In this document: positions 9,612 to 18,956 of the stretch, one piece after another
Layout of the letters: each line of letters starts with the position of its first letter
How positions within the stretch are numbered: the first letter of the stretch is position 1
NCBI GenBank assembly: GCA_937975235.1
Contig: CALJUZ010000131.1
Span: 28,143 to 92,142 of the forward strand
Direction of reading: 5' to 3'
From: CALJUZ01 sp003387805
GTDB taxonomy: Bacteria > Bacillota > Limnochordia > Limnochordales > ZCTH02-B6
DNA: 64,000 bases
The notes under the pieces: generated by a model
Databases searched by the model: none
What the model was told of the DNA's origin: nothing
What the model saw: the letters and a program-made list of their open reading frames with translations, nothing else
Program-made: the position numbers and the translations under genes

Positions 9612-10463
9612 TCATACGCCGGCCAGCCAGGCGCTGGGCCGGACCACCACTTCCCTGGGCCGCTCGCGCACCGCCTCCAGCACCACCAGCGACGTGTAGT
9701 CGTCCACCAGCTTTTCCTCCGGCGCAGCCGTTTCGATGAGGACGCCGATGCCGGCCACTTCCGCGTCGAACTCGCCCATCAAGTCCACCAGGCCCCGGGC
9801 GGTGCCGCCGGCTTTCATGAAGTCGTCGATGATGAGCACCCGGGAGCCCGCCGGGACGGCCCGGCGCGACAGCGACATGGTCTCAATCCGCTGCGCGGAG
9901 CCCGAGACGTAGTTCATCGTCACCACGGTGCCGTCGCCCAGGCGGCTGCTGCGGCGCACGATGGCCAGCGGCACGTTCAGCGCCCGGGCGGTCATCATGG
10001 CGATGGGGATGCCGCGGGTCTCCACCGTCACCACCACGTCCGGCTCCCGGTCGTAAAAGCGCGTCGCGAACAGCTCGCCGATTTGCGCCAAAAGCTGCGG
10101 CGCCGCCACGATGTCGTTCACGTACAGAAAGCCGCCGGGCAGGATGCGCTCCGGGTCGGACAGCGCCTCCACCAGGCCGCCCACCACCGCGCGCATTTGG
10201 GCGCCCGACAACAGCGGCGCGTAGCGCACGCCGCCCGCGGCGCCGGCGATGGTCTCCACCCGGCCCAGCTCCAGCCGGGCGAAGGTCTCCCGGATGATGG
10301 CGATGTCTTCGCTGAGGGTGGACTTGGCCGCGCCCAGCAGCTCGCTCAAATGGGTCAGTGTAATGGTCTGGTACGGGCGGTCTACGAGCAGTTTCGTCAC
10401 CGCCGCGATGCGTGCGCTCCTTCGCAACGCCCGCGACCTCCCTCCGTTGCCTTCCGGGCGCAT
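9612..10463 (-). CDS. purR: Pur operon repressor PurR (Gram-positive type)
   Basis: The N-terminal winged helix (about 1-75) is fused to a phosphoribosyltransferase-like domain that senses PRPP through RVLIIDDFMKAGGT. This is the B. subtilis type of PurR, which represses purine genes until PRPP rises. The ATG at 10463 gives 283 residues (B. subtilis 285). An upstream in-frame start at 10568 would add a low-complexity Arg-rich stretch and is unlikely. It keeps its usual place after ispE, except that a nucleotidyltransferase gene is inserted between them. Confidence 0.94.
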   Translation of the reverse strand: MRPEGNGGRSRALRRSARIAAVTKLLVDRPYQTITLTHLSELLGAAKSTLSEDIAIIRETFARLELGRVETIAGAAGGVRYAPLLSGAQMRAVVGGLVEALSDPERILPGGFLYVNDIVAAPQLLAQIGELFATRFYDREPDVVVTVETRGIPIAMMTARALNVPLAIVRRSSRLGDGTVVTMNYVSGSAQRIETMSLSRRAVPAGSRVLIIDDFMKAGGTARGLVDLMGEFDAEVAGIGVLIETAAPEEKLVDDYTSLVVLEAVRERPREVVVRPSAWLAGV

Positions 10464-10509
10464 CCGGGAAGGCCGGTGCCGCCGGAACGCCTCGGTTTCG
10501 GCCGGGGCG

Positions 10510-11325
10510 TCAGCGGCCGCCCAGCTCCGCCGCGGCGATGGCCAGGTCGCCGGGCTTGTCCACGTCAAACCCGACCTCCGCGTGGGGCACCTCGATGACG
10601 GCGCCGTGGATGCCCAGCTTCTCCCGCACGATGCGCTCGATGTCCCCGGCCGAAAGCCGCCGGAGCAAGAAGTTGACGATGAAGCCGAGCCCGAGAATCC
10701 GGGCCATGCCGAGAGGGTCTTTGCGCAGCGCCACCACCCGGTCGAACAGGTAGCGGCGTTCGAGGACCATGTCCGGGTTGAGCAGCACGAAGTTGCCGCC
10801 GGTGAACTGCCCGTCCCGCAGGCCGACGTACGTGCGGCGCACGCCCGGGAAACGGGCTTCGCTGGTCTCCCGCCGGACCATGGGGTAGTACGCGTCCGGT
10901 TCCGGCGCGTCCGGGGGCGCGGACGCCCGCCGCTCCCGGCACCGCTGCAGGAACAGCTCCAGCGCTTCCACGGTGACCAGCGGAATGTCCGACGTCACCA
11001 CCAGCAGGTGGCCCGTGTGGCCGGCGGCTTGCAGCGCCCGGGCGCCCCGCTCCAGGTTGTCCAGCATGGCGCCGCCGGGTTCAATCAACAGTTCGTCCTG
11101 CCGCACGTGGCCCCGCAGCCCCGCGGGCCCGACGACGCCCACGGCGCCCACCGACGGCGCGGCCCGCAGCACGTCCAGCACGTATTCGATCATCGGCCGC
11201 CCGCCGATGCGGATCAGCGCTTCGTACGGCGCGTCGTCCGCTTCCTTGAGGGGGCCGTCGTTGGGCGCGCCGGCCATCACCAGCGCCGCCACGGGGGAAT
11301 AGACTCGTCCTTCGCTGCTCGTCAC
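10510..11325 (-). CDS. MobA-like nucleotidyltransferase family protein
   Basis: The 271-residue protein begins with a nucleotidyltransferase Rossmann motif (VAALVMAG), then RIGGRPMIEYVLDVL and LVVTSDIPLV, the last resembling the metal-binding Asp strand of MobA/IspD-like enzymes. The canonical GxGTRM loop is replaced by GAPNDGPLKEAD, so the substrate cannot be assigned. The GTG start overlaps the ispE stop by four bases (GTGA), so it is translationally coupled to ispE. Its conserved place beside ispE suggests a housekeeping sugar- or isoprenoid-nucleotide role; this is inference. Confidence 0.8.
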   Translation of the reverse strand: MTSSEGRVYSPVAALVMAGAPNDGPLKEADDAPYEALIRIGGRPMIEYVLDVLRAAPSVGAVGVVGPAGLRGHVRQDELLIEPGGAMLDNLERGARALQAAGHTGHLLVVTSDIPLVTVEALELFLQRCRERRASAPPDAPEPDAYYPMVRRETSEARFPGVRRTYVGLRDGQFTGGNFVLLNPDMVLERRYLFDRVVALRKDPLGMARILGLGFIVNFLLRRLSAGDIERIVREKLGIHGAVIEVPHAEVGFDVDKPGDLAIAAAELGGR

Positions 11326-12284
11326 GGGCGCCGCCCCTTTTCCAAAATGCGGTGACCCCGGCCGATGAAGCGGCACGCCGCGACGAACAGACCGGGCCGG
11401 CGCAGGCGCCGGGCCAAGTCCGCCGCGTGGTCCTCGTCCTCGGCCAGACCGAACACGCTGGGGCCGCTGCCGCACATGACCGCGCCCAGCGCTCCGGCCG
11501 CCGCCATTTGCCGCCGCAGCTGGCCCACCTCGGGATACAGGCGGGTGGTGACGGGCTCCAGCGCGTTGTGCAGCAGCGACGCGACTTCGCGGGCGTCGCC
11601 GCGGCGCAGCGCGGCCGTCATCGCGTCGGTGCGCCGCCGGGCCCGCTCCTCCGCCTCGCCGTCGTCCGCCGGCCTCGGCTGCGTGGCGCGCCACTGGTCG
11701 TACATTCTGTACACCAGCGCGGTGGACACGGGAAAATCGGGCGTGGCCACCACGCCGGCCAGGGGCGGCGCGTCGGGCAGCGGCGTCAGCCGCTCGCCGA
11801 TGCCGCGCGCCACGGCGGTGCCGCCCAGCAGGCAAAAGGGCACGTCCGCGCCCAGGCGCACGCCGATGTCGGCCAGCCGCCCGATGTCCAGCCCCAGCGC
11901 CCACAGCTCGTTGGCACCCACCAGGGCCGCCGCGGCGTTGGCGCTGCCGCCGCCGAGGCCCGCCGCCACGGGAATGTGCTTGTCGATTTGGATCGCTAGA
12001 TCCGGCATGGCCTCCGGCGCGCGCCCCGCCTCCAGCATGGCCTCCCGCAGCGCGCGGACGGCCCGCCGGGCCAGATTGGATTCGTCGGTGGGCACGGCCG
12101 CGGCGTTGACGCCGTTGCCGTTGAGAACGACGCGGGCGTCATCGCCACCCAGCGGCGTCAGCGTCACGAAGTCGCTCAGGTCGATGGATTGCATGACGCT
12201 TTCCAGCAGATGGTAGCCGTCGGCGCGGCGCCCGACGACGTCCAGCGTCAAGTTGATTTTGGCCGGTGAACGGACGATGAGCAA
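11322..12284 (-). CDS. ispE: 4-diphosphocytidyl-2-C-methyl-D-erythritol kinase
   Basis: IspE phosphorylates CDP-methylerythritol in the non-mevalonate isoprenoid pathway. This is a GHMP kinase: substrate motif SPAKINLTLDVVGRRADGYH at the N-terminus, ATP-binding PVAAGLGGGSANAAAAL near residue 105, and GAVMCGSGPSVFG near the C-terminus. The length of 320 is slightly above the usual 285-300 because of an acidic insert near residue 205. It lies ten bases after the carboxypeptidase gene and overlaps the next gene. Confidence 0.95.
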   Translation of the reverse strand: MLIVRSPAKINLTLDVVGRRADGYHLLESVMQSIDLSDFVTLTPLGGDDARVVLNGNGVNAAAVPTDESNLARRAVRALREAMLEAGRAPEAMPDLAIQIDKHIPVAAGLGGGSANAAAALVGANELWALGLDIGRLADIGVRLGADVPFCLLGGTAVARGIGERLTPLPDAPPLAGVVATPDFPVSTALVYRMYDQWRATQPRPADDGEAEERARRRTDAMTAALRRGDAREVASLLHNALEPVTTRLYPEVGQLRRQMAAAGALGAVMCGSGPSVFGLAEDEDHAADLARRLRRPGLFVAACRFIGRGHRILEKGRRP

Positions 12285-12294
12285 GGCCGGCTCC

Positions 12295-13485
12295 CTACTG
12301 TCCGCCGGAGAACGCGTCGCGGATCCAGCGCCACGTCCGGACGAAGAAGTTGGCCCGCCCCACGTCGGCCGCCGCCAGCGCCGGCACCCGGGCCAGTTCC
12401 TGATCGCCCAGGTAGGCCACCACCTCGCCCACCACCTCGTTGACGGCGATGGGCGCCTTCAGGTCCGCCCTGGGCACCACCCGGTACCGCACCGCGTCCG
12501 CGTCGAAGCGGTGCACGAACACCCGCAAGTCGGCCCCGGCCCGCACGGGCACGTCCTCCCGGGCCGCATCGGGCACGGGCACCGTGCCCGCGGACTGGCC
12601 CTGCGGCAGCACCGTGTGCCAGCGGAAATTGTCGAAGCCGTAGTCCATGAGCCGGACGGTCTGCGCGGCCCGGGCCTGCTCGCTGTCGGTGCGCAGCACC
12701 ACCGAGATGAGCCGGATGCCGTTGCGCTCCGCGGTGGCCACCAGGTTGTAGCCGGCGTTGTTGGTCCAGCCCGTCTTCAGGCCGTCGGCGCCTTCGTAGG
12801 CCCGCAGGAACGGCCGGTTGGTGTTGATCAGGTCAAACGCGGGCCGGGTGGCCGTGGGCTGACGGAGCCGGTAGGAGTCCATGGACGTCAGTTCCAGCAC
12901 TTCCGGATACTTCGTGATCAGCTCCCGGGTCAGAATGGCCATGTCGCGCGCCGTCGTCTGGTTCGGCGGCTGCCCCTCCGGCGCGGGCAGGCCGTCGCTG
13001 TTGACGAAGCGCGTGTTGGTCATGCCCAGCTGCTGCGCCCGCAGGTTCATGGCCTCGACGAAGGCCGCTTCACTGGCCGCCAGATGCTCCGCCACGGCCA
13101 CCGTCGCGTCGTTGGCCGAATGAATCGCGATGGCCAGCATCATCTCCCGCAGCGTGAACGACTCGCCCGCCGCCAGCAGCGCGCTGGAGCCGCCGATGCT
13201 GGCCGCGTACGGGCTGACGATGACCCGGTCGTTCCACGACGCGATGCCGCGGTCCACGGCTTCGTACGTCAGCAGCATGACCATAATCTTGGCCAGGCTG
13301 GCCGGCTCGGTAATCATGTCGGGATTTTTCGCCCACAAAATCTGCCCGGTGCCCGCCTCCATCAGCAGCGCGGACTCCGCGGGAATGTCGAACTGCAAAA
13401 CGCCCTGGGCCGATGCCGCGGCCGGCCCCAGGAAAAGCATGGACAATATCAGCAAGACAACAGCCACAGTACTGCGCCTGCGCAC
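12295..13485 (-). CDS. D-alanyl-D-alanine carboxypeptidase (DacF/DacA type, PBP5 family)
   Basis: The protein trims the terminal D-Ala from peptidoglycan stem peptides outside the membrane. A signal peptide (MRRRSTVAVVLLIL, cleaved near ASAQ) is followed by the S11 triad: SLAK (catalytic Ser), SAN and KTG in GADGLKTGWTNN. A C-terminal PBP5-like beta domain and a weak amphipathic end (RTWRWIRDAF) suggest membrane anchoring. Start GTG 13485 has GGAGG spaced seven bases. The 396-residue length is like sporulation DacF (389), but a vegetative DacA role cannot be excluded. Confidence 0.9.
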   Translation of the reverse strand: MRRRSTVAVVLLILSMLFLGPAAASAQGVLQFDIPAESALLMEAGTGQILWAKNPDMITEPASLAKIMVMLLTYEAVDRGIASWNDRVIVSPYAASIGGSSALLAAGESFTLREMMLAIAIHSANDATVAVAEHLAASEAAFVEAMNLRAQQLGMTNTRFVNSDGLPAPEGQPPNQTTARDMAILTRELITKYPEVLELTSMDSYRLRQPTATRPAFDLINTNRPFLRAYEGADGLKTGWTNNAGYNLVATAERNGIRLISVVLRTDSEQARAAQTVRLMDYGFDNFRWHTVLPQGQSAGTVPVPDAAREDVPVRAGADLRVFVHRFDADAVRYRVVPRADLKAPIAVNEVVGEVVAYLGDQELARVPALAAADVGRANFFVRTWRWIRDAFSGGQ

Positions 13486-13724
13486 GATGACGCCTCCGCC
13501 TCCGAACGGGCGCCGCACCCGGATGGCGCGCCCGGGTTGATGGTCCCATTTCGCGCCCGCGAGAATCCCCATGGTTGTTCCGCGCGGGCGGGCGAGATCC
13601 TGCTCCGGGAAAATGGAGATTGTTGCCGGTTTTCCCGGCGGCACGAAGCCCTTAGAAACATCATACACCAATAGGAGCCCGCGGATCCGCCGTCTTCACA
13701 CAATTGCGGGAGGGATCGGACTTC

Positions 13725-14435
13725 GTGTGGTTCGACCGCGTCGTCCTGCGCCCCGGCGCCGCCGGCCCGGCCGTGGCGGAAGCGCGCCGGCGCCTGCGCA
13801 AGCTGGGCTTCATCTTCCCGCCCGGCAGCGACGCCCGGCCGTACGACGAGGCGCTGGCCGCCGCCGTGGCCCGGTTTCAGGCCGCCTGCGGCCTCCGTCC
13901 CGACGGCGTGGTGGGCCCGGCCACGTGGCGCCGCCTCCTGGAAGACCGCCTCGGCCCGGCCGGCCGGTGCCGCGGGGCCGGACCGGAGACGCCGCCTTCG
14001 CCCGGGGAAGAGGCCGCGCCGTGGGCGCCGCCGGCCGGAGACGCGGCTTCGCCGTGGGCGCCGGCCGCCGGGGCCGCGGCCGCGGGCGCGTCCATTCACG
14101 TCTCGCTGGCGGAGCGCCGCCTGACCCTGCGCTGGCGGCCTCCGGGCACCGATGAGGCGGACGCCCGCGAGTTGTCGTTTCCGGTGGCCGTAGGACGGGC
14201 CGCCTCGCCCACACCGGCGGGCCGCTACGAGGTCAGCGAGCTGATCCTCCACCCGGGCCCGCCCCTGGGCACCCGCTGGATTCGCCTGCGGCCCGGCGCC
14301 TGCTCCATCCACGGCACGGATGAGCCGTGGACCGTAGGACAAGCGGCCACGCCCGGCTGCATCCGCATGTACAACAAGGACGTGGAGTTCGTTTTTCACC
14401 GCCTCGCGCCCGGGGCCCCGGCCTTGATCGCATAG
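13725..14435 (+). CDS. Peptidoglycan-binding L,D-transpeptidase (YkuD family)
   Basis: An N-terminal PG_binding_1 domain (about residues 8-65, LRKLGF...PDGVVGPATW) is joined by an Ala/Pro-rich linker to a YkuD domain. The YkuD domain carries CSIHGTDEPW and TPGCIRMYN with the catalytic Cys. Such enzymes make 3-3 crosslinks or attach proteins to peptidoglycan. No signal peptide is seen at the chosen GTG (GGGAGG ten bases upstream), nor with the alternative TTG at 13704, as in some spore-coat-associated members. It is divergent from the carboxypeptidase gene. The 240-nt gap between them shows no promoter I could assign. Confidence 0.85.
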   Translation: MWFDRVVLRPGAAGPAVAEARRRLRKLGFIFPPGSDARPYDEALAAAVARFQAACGLRPDGVVGPATWRRLLEDRLGPAGRCRGAGPETPPSPGEEAAPWAPPAGDAASPWAPAAGAAAAGASIHVSLAERRLTLRWRPPGTDEADARELSFPVAVGRAASPTPAGRYEVSELILHPGPPLGTRWIRLRPGACSIHGTDEPWTVGQAATPGCIRMYNKDVEFVFHRLAPGAPALIA

Positions 14436-14555
14436 CCGCCCGGCCCGCCCGCGCCGGCGCCTGCGGCCCTTGCAGGAACCGTCTCGCCCGCCGGGGAAAA
14501 TTAGATGAAAGCGATTGTATCGAGCGAATCGCCAGGCCGAAGGGGGACGAGCGCA

Positions 14556-15548
14556 ATGGCCGTAACGATGGGCAAGCTGCGCGGATTGCAGCAGCTGTCG
14601 ACCGAAGAGGGCATTTTCACCATTCTCGCCTGCGATCAGCGCGGCGCCATGGAACGCATGATGAAGGCCGCCGGACGCGCCGTCGACCACGCCTCCGTCG
14701 TGCAGATGAAAATCGACATCGTCGCGCCCCTGGCCAAAATGGCCAGCGGCGTTCTCCTCGATCCGGACTACGCGGCCGCCCACCTCATCGCGGCCGATGC
14801 CATGCCCGGGCGCACGGGCTTGGTGGTGTCCCTCGAAGAGACGGGCTACGCGCAGCGCGACGGCGACCGCCTGACCCGTCTGCTCGAAAACTGGGGCGTC
14901 GACAAGATCAAAGCCATGGGCGCGTCGGCGGTGAAGCTGCTGGTCTACTACAACCCCCGGCGGGAAGCGGCCGCGGAGCATCAACGCCGCATCGTCGAGG
15001 AAGTGGCCCGGCAGTGCCAGGCCTACGACATTCCGTTCATGCTGGAGCCGCTGGTTTATCCGACGAAAGACGGCGACCAGGAGGCGTTTGTCCGGGAAAA
15101 GCCGGACCTGGTGGTGGAAACGGCCCGGCACATGAGCGAGTACGCGGTGGACCTGCTCAAGATGGAGTTTCCCGTGCACCCTTCCGTGACCGACGAAGGG
15201 CAGTGGCGGGAGCAGTGCCGGCGGCTGGACGAGGCGTGCCGCGTGCCGTGGGCCCTGTTGTCCGCCGGCGTCGGCTTCGAGGAGTACAGCCGGCAGCTGC
15301 AGATCGCCTGCGAAGCCGGCGCGTCGGGCTTCGTCGCGGGCCGCGCGATTTGGCGCGAAGCGGTGGAACTCACCGACGAGACCAAGCGCCGGCAGTTCCT
15401 GGACGAAACGATGCCGGGCCGGCTGCAGACGCTCATCGACATCGCGGTGTCCACGGGCACGTCGTGGAAAGAACGGCCCTCGCACGCCTACTCCATGGCC
15501 GACGTGCCGGAAGACTGGTACGCGCAGTACAAAGGCTTCCAGATCTGA
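14556..15548 (+). CDS. Tagatose 1,6-bisphosphate aldolase family protein (LacD-like)
   Basis: The 330-residue TIM-barrel protein resembles LacD class I aldolases, which split tagatose-1,6-bisphosphate into DHAP and glyceraldehyde-3-phosphate. Conserved are FTILACDQRGAMERMM, GVLLDPDYA, AVKLLVYYNP (likely Schiff-base Lys) and the phosphate-binding end SGFVAGRAIW. ATG 14556 has AAGGGGG nine bases upstream. No lac or tag genes are nearby, so the physiological substrate is uncertain and a related sulfofructose- or ketose-phosphate is possible. A strong terminator follows. Confidence 0.82.
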   Translation: MAVTMGKLRGLQQLSTEEGIFTILACDQRGAMERMMKAAGRAVDHASVVQMKIDIVAPLAKMASGVLLDPDYAAAHLIAADAMPGRTGLVVSLEETGYAQRDGDRLTRLLENWGVDKIKAMGASAVKLLVYYNPRREAAAEHQRRIVEEVARQCQAYDIPFMLEPLVYPTKDGDQEAFVREKPDLVVETARHMSEYAVDLLKMEFPVHPSVTDEGQWREQCRRLDEACRVPWALLSAGVGFEEYSRQLQIACEAGASGFVAGRAIWREAVELTDETKRRQFLDETMPGRLQTLIDIAVSTGTSWKERPSHAYSMADVPEDWYAQYKGFQI

Positions 15549-15583
15549 GAAAGGCGCGGCGGCCCGAGCGGCGGCCGGACGCC

Positions 15584-15631
15584 AAAAGGTGCTCCGCGGC
15601 GCACGCTGGCGCGGAGCACCTTTTGTTGTTT
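15584..15631 (+). terminator. Strong terminator between the aldolase and the SipL-like gene
   Basis: A perfect 14-bp stem (15584-15597 with 15611-15624) ends in TTTTGTTGTTT on the plus strand. The A-rich left arm also gives four T's on the minus strand, so it may serve both convergent transcripts. Confidence 0.9.
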
Positions 15632-15701
15632 CGCCGGCGGCTGCGTCCGGCGCCCCTCCGCCCGGCCCCCGGCCGCCGGCGGCCGCCCCGCTCCGCCGCC
15701 T

Positions 15702-17438
15702 CTATCCGGCTCCGGCCTGCGCCACGGGCCGCCGGCGCGGCACGCACAGCTTCCTTCCGGGCGGCAGCGGTCCCTCCCCGCCGTCCTCCAGCCACGGGTT
15801 GACCCGCAAAATTTCGTCCAGGTCCGCGTGGTAGCGGCGGCTCAGCTTCCACAAAGTGTCCCCCGGCTGGATGACGACGAACGTAAACGTGGGCGGGTCC
15901 TCTTCCGGCGGCGGCACGGCCACCGCCTCCACGATGGCTTCCCGCTCCACCGGCCGGGTCAGCTTGGCCCGCACTTCAACCCGCACGTCCGCCTCCACCG
16001 CCTCGCGGCTGAGCAGGTCCAGCTCGACGGAGGCCACTTCGGCGTCGACTTCCGCCTCCATGCCGGGCTCCGCCCCGGCCAGCGGCACCTCGGCCTCCAG
16101 CGGCACCGCCCGGCGCCACGCGGCGAAGTGCACCGGCTGCCCTTCCGTCCTGGCCACGTACAGCACGCCCACGTCCACGTACCCTTCGGCAATGATTTTG
16201 TCGCCCAGCACGAGGACGTCTTCGACCGCCGCGTGGGCTTCGGCGGCCAGCAGCCGATCGACGGGCGGGTGGCCCGGCGGCAGCTCCAGCGTCTGCTGCA
16301 GCCGCTCGTCGGCCGTACCCTCCCCGATCCATTCCTCCAAGCCGAAGGTGGCGGTGCGGTAGTGAATCTCGGTGCCTTCGGGTCCCGCCAGGCCCACCAG
16401 CAGCGGCAGCCGCAGCACCGCCGCGGCCTGCACCGTCAGCTCCACGTCGGCGAACAGCTCCACCTGGCGGCCCCCGCCCACGACGAACGCGTCCACGCCG
16501 CTGACGCGGGCAACCGCCGTCAAGCCGGCGCCTGAGCGCCCCCCGGAGACCGCTTCCGGGCCGCCGCCGGCGGCTCCTTCTTCCAGTTCGAAGCGGTACG
16601 TAAAGGGCGTCTCGCCGTGCCACTCCACGGTGACCAAGTCGCCGTTCTCGTCGACGCACAGGGCGCGGTAATCCACGGAGCCGGAAACGACGACGCGGCG
16701 GGCTTCGCCCGCGGCGCCGGGGTTTTCCCATTCGGCCGACGCCCGGGCCGCGGCCCAAACGTCCACGACGCGGGCCAGCGGCACGTCGGCGTCCACCGGC
16801 AGCGTGCCCTGCACCGAGAGATGCGTGGCGCCGCCGCCCCGCACGTGCTCCACTGCGGTTTCCTGTACGTCCGCCTCCGCGTCCTGCGGCAGCGCCTCGC
16901 CCCGCACGAACACTTCCGCCTGCTGGTACTCCTTCACCCGGCCCCTGACCGACACGATGACTTCCACGTCCACCCCGCGGCCGTCGTGGTGCAGCTGCAC
17001 GTCCATGTCTTCGGGAAAGGCCGCGACCTCCACCGCCGCGCCGGGATGCGCGCCGGGAACGTCCAGCACCGCTTCAAACACGCCGCCCCGCCGCCAGCGG
17101 TGCCGGTACAGCACTTCCCGGTACTCCACCGGATCAAAAGCGGCCGACACGTCGTCGTCCAGGCCGTAGCCCGGCTCGGCTTCGATGTCGCGGGCCTCGG
17201 CCCGCTCCTCCCGCTCGTGGGCGTAGATGATGACAAAGTCCACCGCGCCCTGCACCACCACCTCGTCGTCGCCGGCCTCCCAGCCGGTGACGACGGGCCG
17301 GGCCGCGACGCGCACCACGCGCGCGATGTCAGGCAGCGCGGCGGGCAGCTCCAGCGTCGCCTCGGCCACCGCCTGCCGGCTGGCCGTCCCGATGAGCCGT
17401 GCCATCCGCACCGCCTGCCGCTGCAAAGTGACGTCCAC
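15702..17438 (-). CDS. SPOCS-domain and LysM protein, SipL-like
   Basis: The 578-residue protein has repeated beta-rich SPOCS (DUF3794) domains across roughly residues 30-480. It ends in a LysM domain (VVIQPGDTLWKLSRRYHAD). This is the architecture of clostridial SipL, which binds SpoIVA and ties the coat to the forespore membrane. No signal peptide is present, as expected for a mother-cell cytoplasmic coat protein. The start is GTG with AAGGGGGAG upstream. A sigma-E-like promoter lies about 115 nt upstream. Assignment to the family is firm; the SpoIVA partnership is inferred. Confidence 0.85.
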   Translation of the reverse strand: MDVTLQRQAVRMARLIGTASRQAVAEATLELPAALPDIARVVRVAARPVVTGWEAGDDEVVVQGAVDFVIIYAHEREERAEARDIEAEPGYGLDDDVSAAFDPVEYREVLYRHRWRRGGVFEAVLDVPGAHPGAAVEVAAFPEDMDVQLHHDGRGVDVEVIVSVRGRVKEYQQAEVFVRGEALPQDAEADVQETAVEHVRGGGATHLSVQGTLPVDADVPLARVVDVWAAARASAEWENPGAAGEARRVVVSGSVDYRALCVDENGDLVTVEWHGETPFTYRFELEEGAAGGGPEAVSGGRSGAGLTAVARVSGVDAFVVGGGRQVELFADVELTVQAAAVLRLPLLVGLAGPEGTEIHYRTATFGLEEWIGEGTADERLQQTLELPPGHPPVDRLLAAEAHAAVEDVLVLGDKIIAEGYVDVGVLYVARTEGQPVHFAAWRRAVPLEAEVPLAGAEPGMEAEVDAEVASVELDLLSREAVEADVRVEVRAKLTRPVEREAIVEAVAVPPPEEDPPTFTFVVIQPGDTLWKLSRRYHADLDEILRVNPWLEDGGEGPLPPGRKLCVPRRRPVAQAGAG

Positions 17439-17551
17439 GCCTGCTCCCCCTTTCGCCCCGTTGGCCGCTGCCTTGGCCGGCATGTCCGCCGGACCGCCGG
17501 GCCGGCCCCGTCTCACCCCGCGGACCGCCCCCGGGCCGTTCTCTCGGCTTA

Positions 17552-17580
17552 ACGGTATTCGGCCGGACGAGGAAACATGC
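17552..17580 (-). promoter_or_regulatory. Possible sigma-E promoter of the SipL-like gene
   Basis: On the minus strand GCATGTT (complement of 17574-17580) and AATACCGT (complement of 17552-17559) are 14 nt apart. The sigma-E consensus is KMATATT-N14-CATACAMT, so six of seven and five of eight positions match. The rest of the 17439-17623 gap is GC-rich without other signals. Confidence 0.35.
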
Positions 17581-17623
17581 TCCCGTGCCGCGGCGCACCC
17601 GGCCGGCCGGCGCCGGACAGCCG

Positions 17624-18832
17624 TCACCCTGACGCCGTGCCTCGGGCGGCGGAGCCCTCCCGCAGGACGCGCCACAGACGCTGGTCTTCCGCGCCCACGC
17701 CGGCCAAATAGGCGCCCGCCAGCCGGTACCGGCGAATGATGCTGATCCGGGCGGCCAAGGACGCGGCGGTTTCCAGCCACACCACCGCGTCGCCCTGGTC
17801 CAGACGGGCCGAAAACACCGGCCGCCCGGCGGCCTCGTCCCCTTCGGGCCGGACCCGGGCGCGGTACGCCGCCGCCATGGCCTGCGCATAGGGCAAAAAG
17901 CGGGCCGAATCCCCGGACAAAGCCACCGCTGCGACGCCGACGGCCAGCAGGCACCGCCACGGCGGCAGCCGCCGGACGGCGGCCCGCACCCACGGGCCCA
18001 GCTCCCGGGGCGCCGGCGGGCGCAGGCGGCCGCCGGCCCGGATGAAAGCGGGAGGCGTCAGCACGATGCGATGCGCGAGGCGGCCCACGGCGGCGTAGTC
18101 CAGATCGTTGGTCAGGCGGGACCAGGGGCGGTCCAGATCCCGCAGCGGCAGCGACACCGCCAGCCTCCGTCCGGCGGCCGCGGCCAGGCGGGCCCCGCGC
18201 CGGACGGCCCGCAAGAACTGCGCACCGTCGCCCCACCTCGGCGTCCCCAAATCCAGGTGAAGCACGTCCGCGTCGGCAGCGGCCGCCGCCTCCAGCCGCT
18301 GCTCCAGGAGCCGCCGGCCCGCCCGCGTGTGCAGCAGCGCCTGCAGGGACGCGGGGCCTTCCCGCTGGCAATGCCCGGGGACGCCCGCCCGCCGGTTGTG
18401 CAGCACAATCCACCTGGCCGTGTCCGGCGCGCCGGACGGTGCCGGGGCCTGGTCGTCCCCGACGGGCCACGGCCGCGCGACGGCGGCCAGCACCTTCCTT
18501 TGCCGCTCCACAGCGCGAGCCGCCGCCCGGCCCGCGTCCGCAGCGGGTTCCGCCACCAGTTCGAGGCCGCGGTGAAGGTCCAAATCTTGATCGAAGAGCG
18601 CGTCCACGGTGCGCCGCCCGGCCACGCCGTCGGGGCCGAGGCCGCAGGCGCGCTGAAAATCGCGCACGGCCCCCATGGTCAGGCAGCCGTACACACCGTC
18701 CACCGGACCCGGATCGAAACCAAGTGACCGCAGCCGTTCCTGCAGCCTCCGCACGGCTTCGCCTTTGCTTCCCGGCCGCAGCACGGATCCGCGGCGCCAT
18801 TCCCGGATGGCTCGCCCACGCAACGGCCCCAC
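17624..18832 (-). CDS. Peptidoglycan-binding protein with degenerate GH18-like domain
   Basis: Residues ~15-75 form a PG_binding_1 domain (GSKGEAVRRLQERLRSLGF). The rest resembles the TIM barrel of spore germination/cortex glycoside hydrolases such as YaaH/SleL: a strand DVLHLDLGTP, LAVSLPLRDL, a late VVWLETAASLAARISII and a final LAGAYLAGVG. In active GH18 enzymes the first strand reads DGxxxDxE; here the catalytic Glu is replaced by Gly, so it is probably inactive and binds glycan only. GTG 18832 has GAAGGG eight bases upstream; TTG 18865 is an alternative. It has no signal peptide and sits between a SipL-like gene and a protease, which suggests a spore-envelope role. Confidence 0.65.
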   Translation of the reverse strand: MGPLRGRAIREWRRGSVLRPGSKGEAVRRLQERLRSLGFDPGPVDGVYGCLTMGAVRDFQRACGLGPDGVAGRRTVDALFDQDLDLHRGLELVAEPAADAGRAAARAVERQRKVLAAVARPWPVGDDQAPAPSGAPDTARWIVLHNRRAGVPGHCQREGPASLQALLHTRAGRRLLEQRLEAAAAADADVLHLDLGTPRWGDGAQFLRAVRRGARLAAAAGRRLAVSLPLRDLDRPWSRLTNDLDYAAVGRLAHRIVLTPPAFIRAGGRLRPPAPRELGPWVRAAVRRLPPWRCLLAVGVAAVALSGDSARFLPYAQAMAAAYRARVRPEGDEAAGRPVFSARLDQGDAVVWLETAASLAARISIIRRYRLAGAYLAGVGAEDQRLWRVLREGSAARGTASG

Positions 18833-18956
18833 CCCGCCGCGCCCTTCGCGCCGTGTCCCCGTCAACGGATTCGTATGCGGAACGACCCGGCAAAACGCCC
18901 GGGCGGCGCGGATTCGTCAGCGGGACGCTGCGGCGAAACAGCCGCTCCGTACCGCG

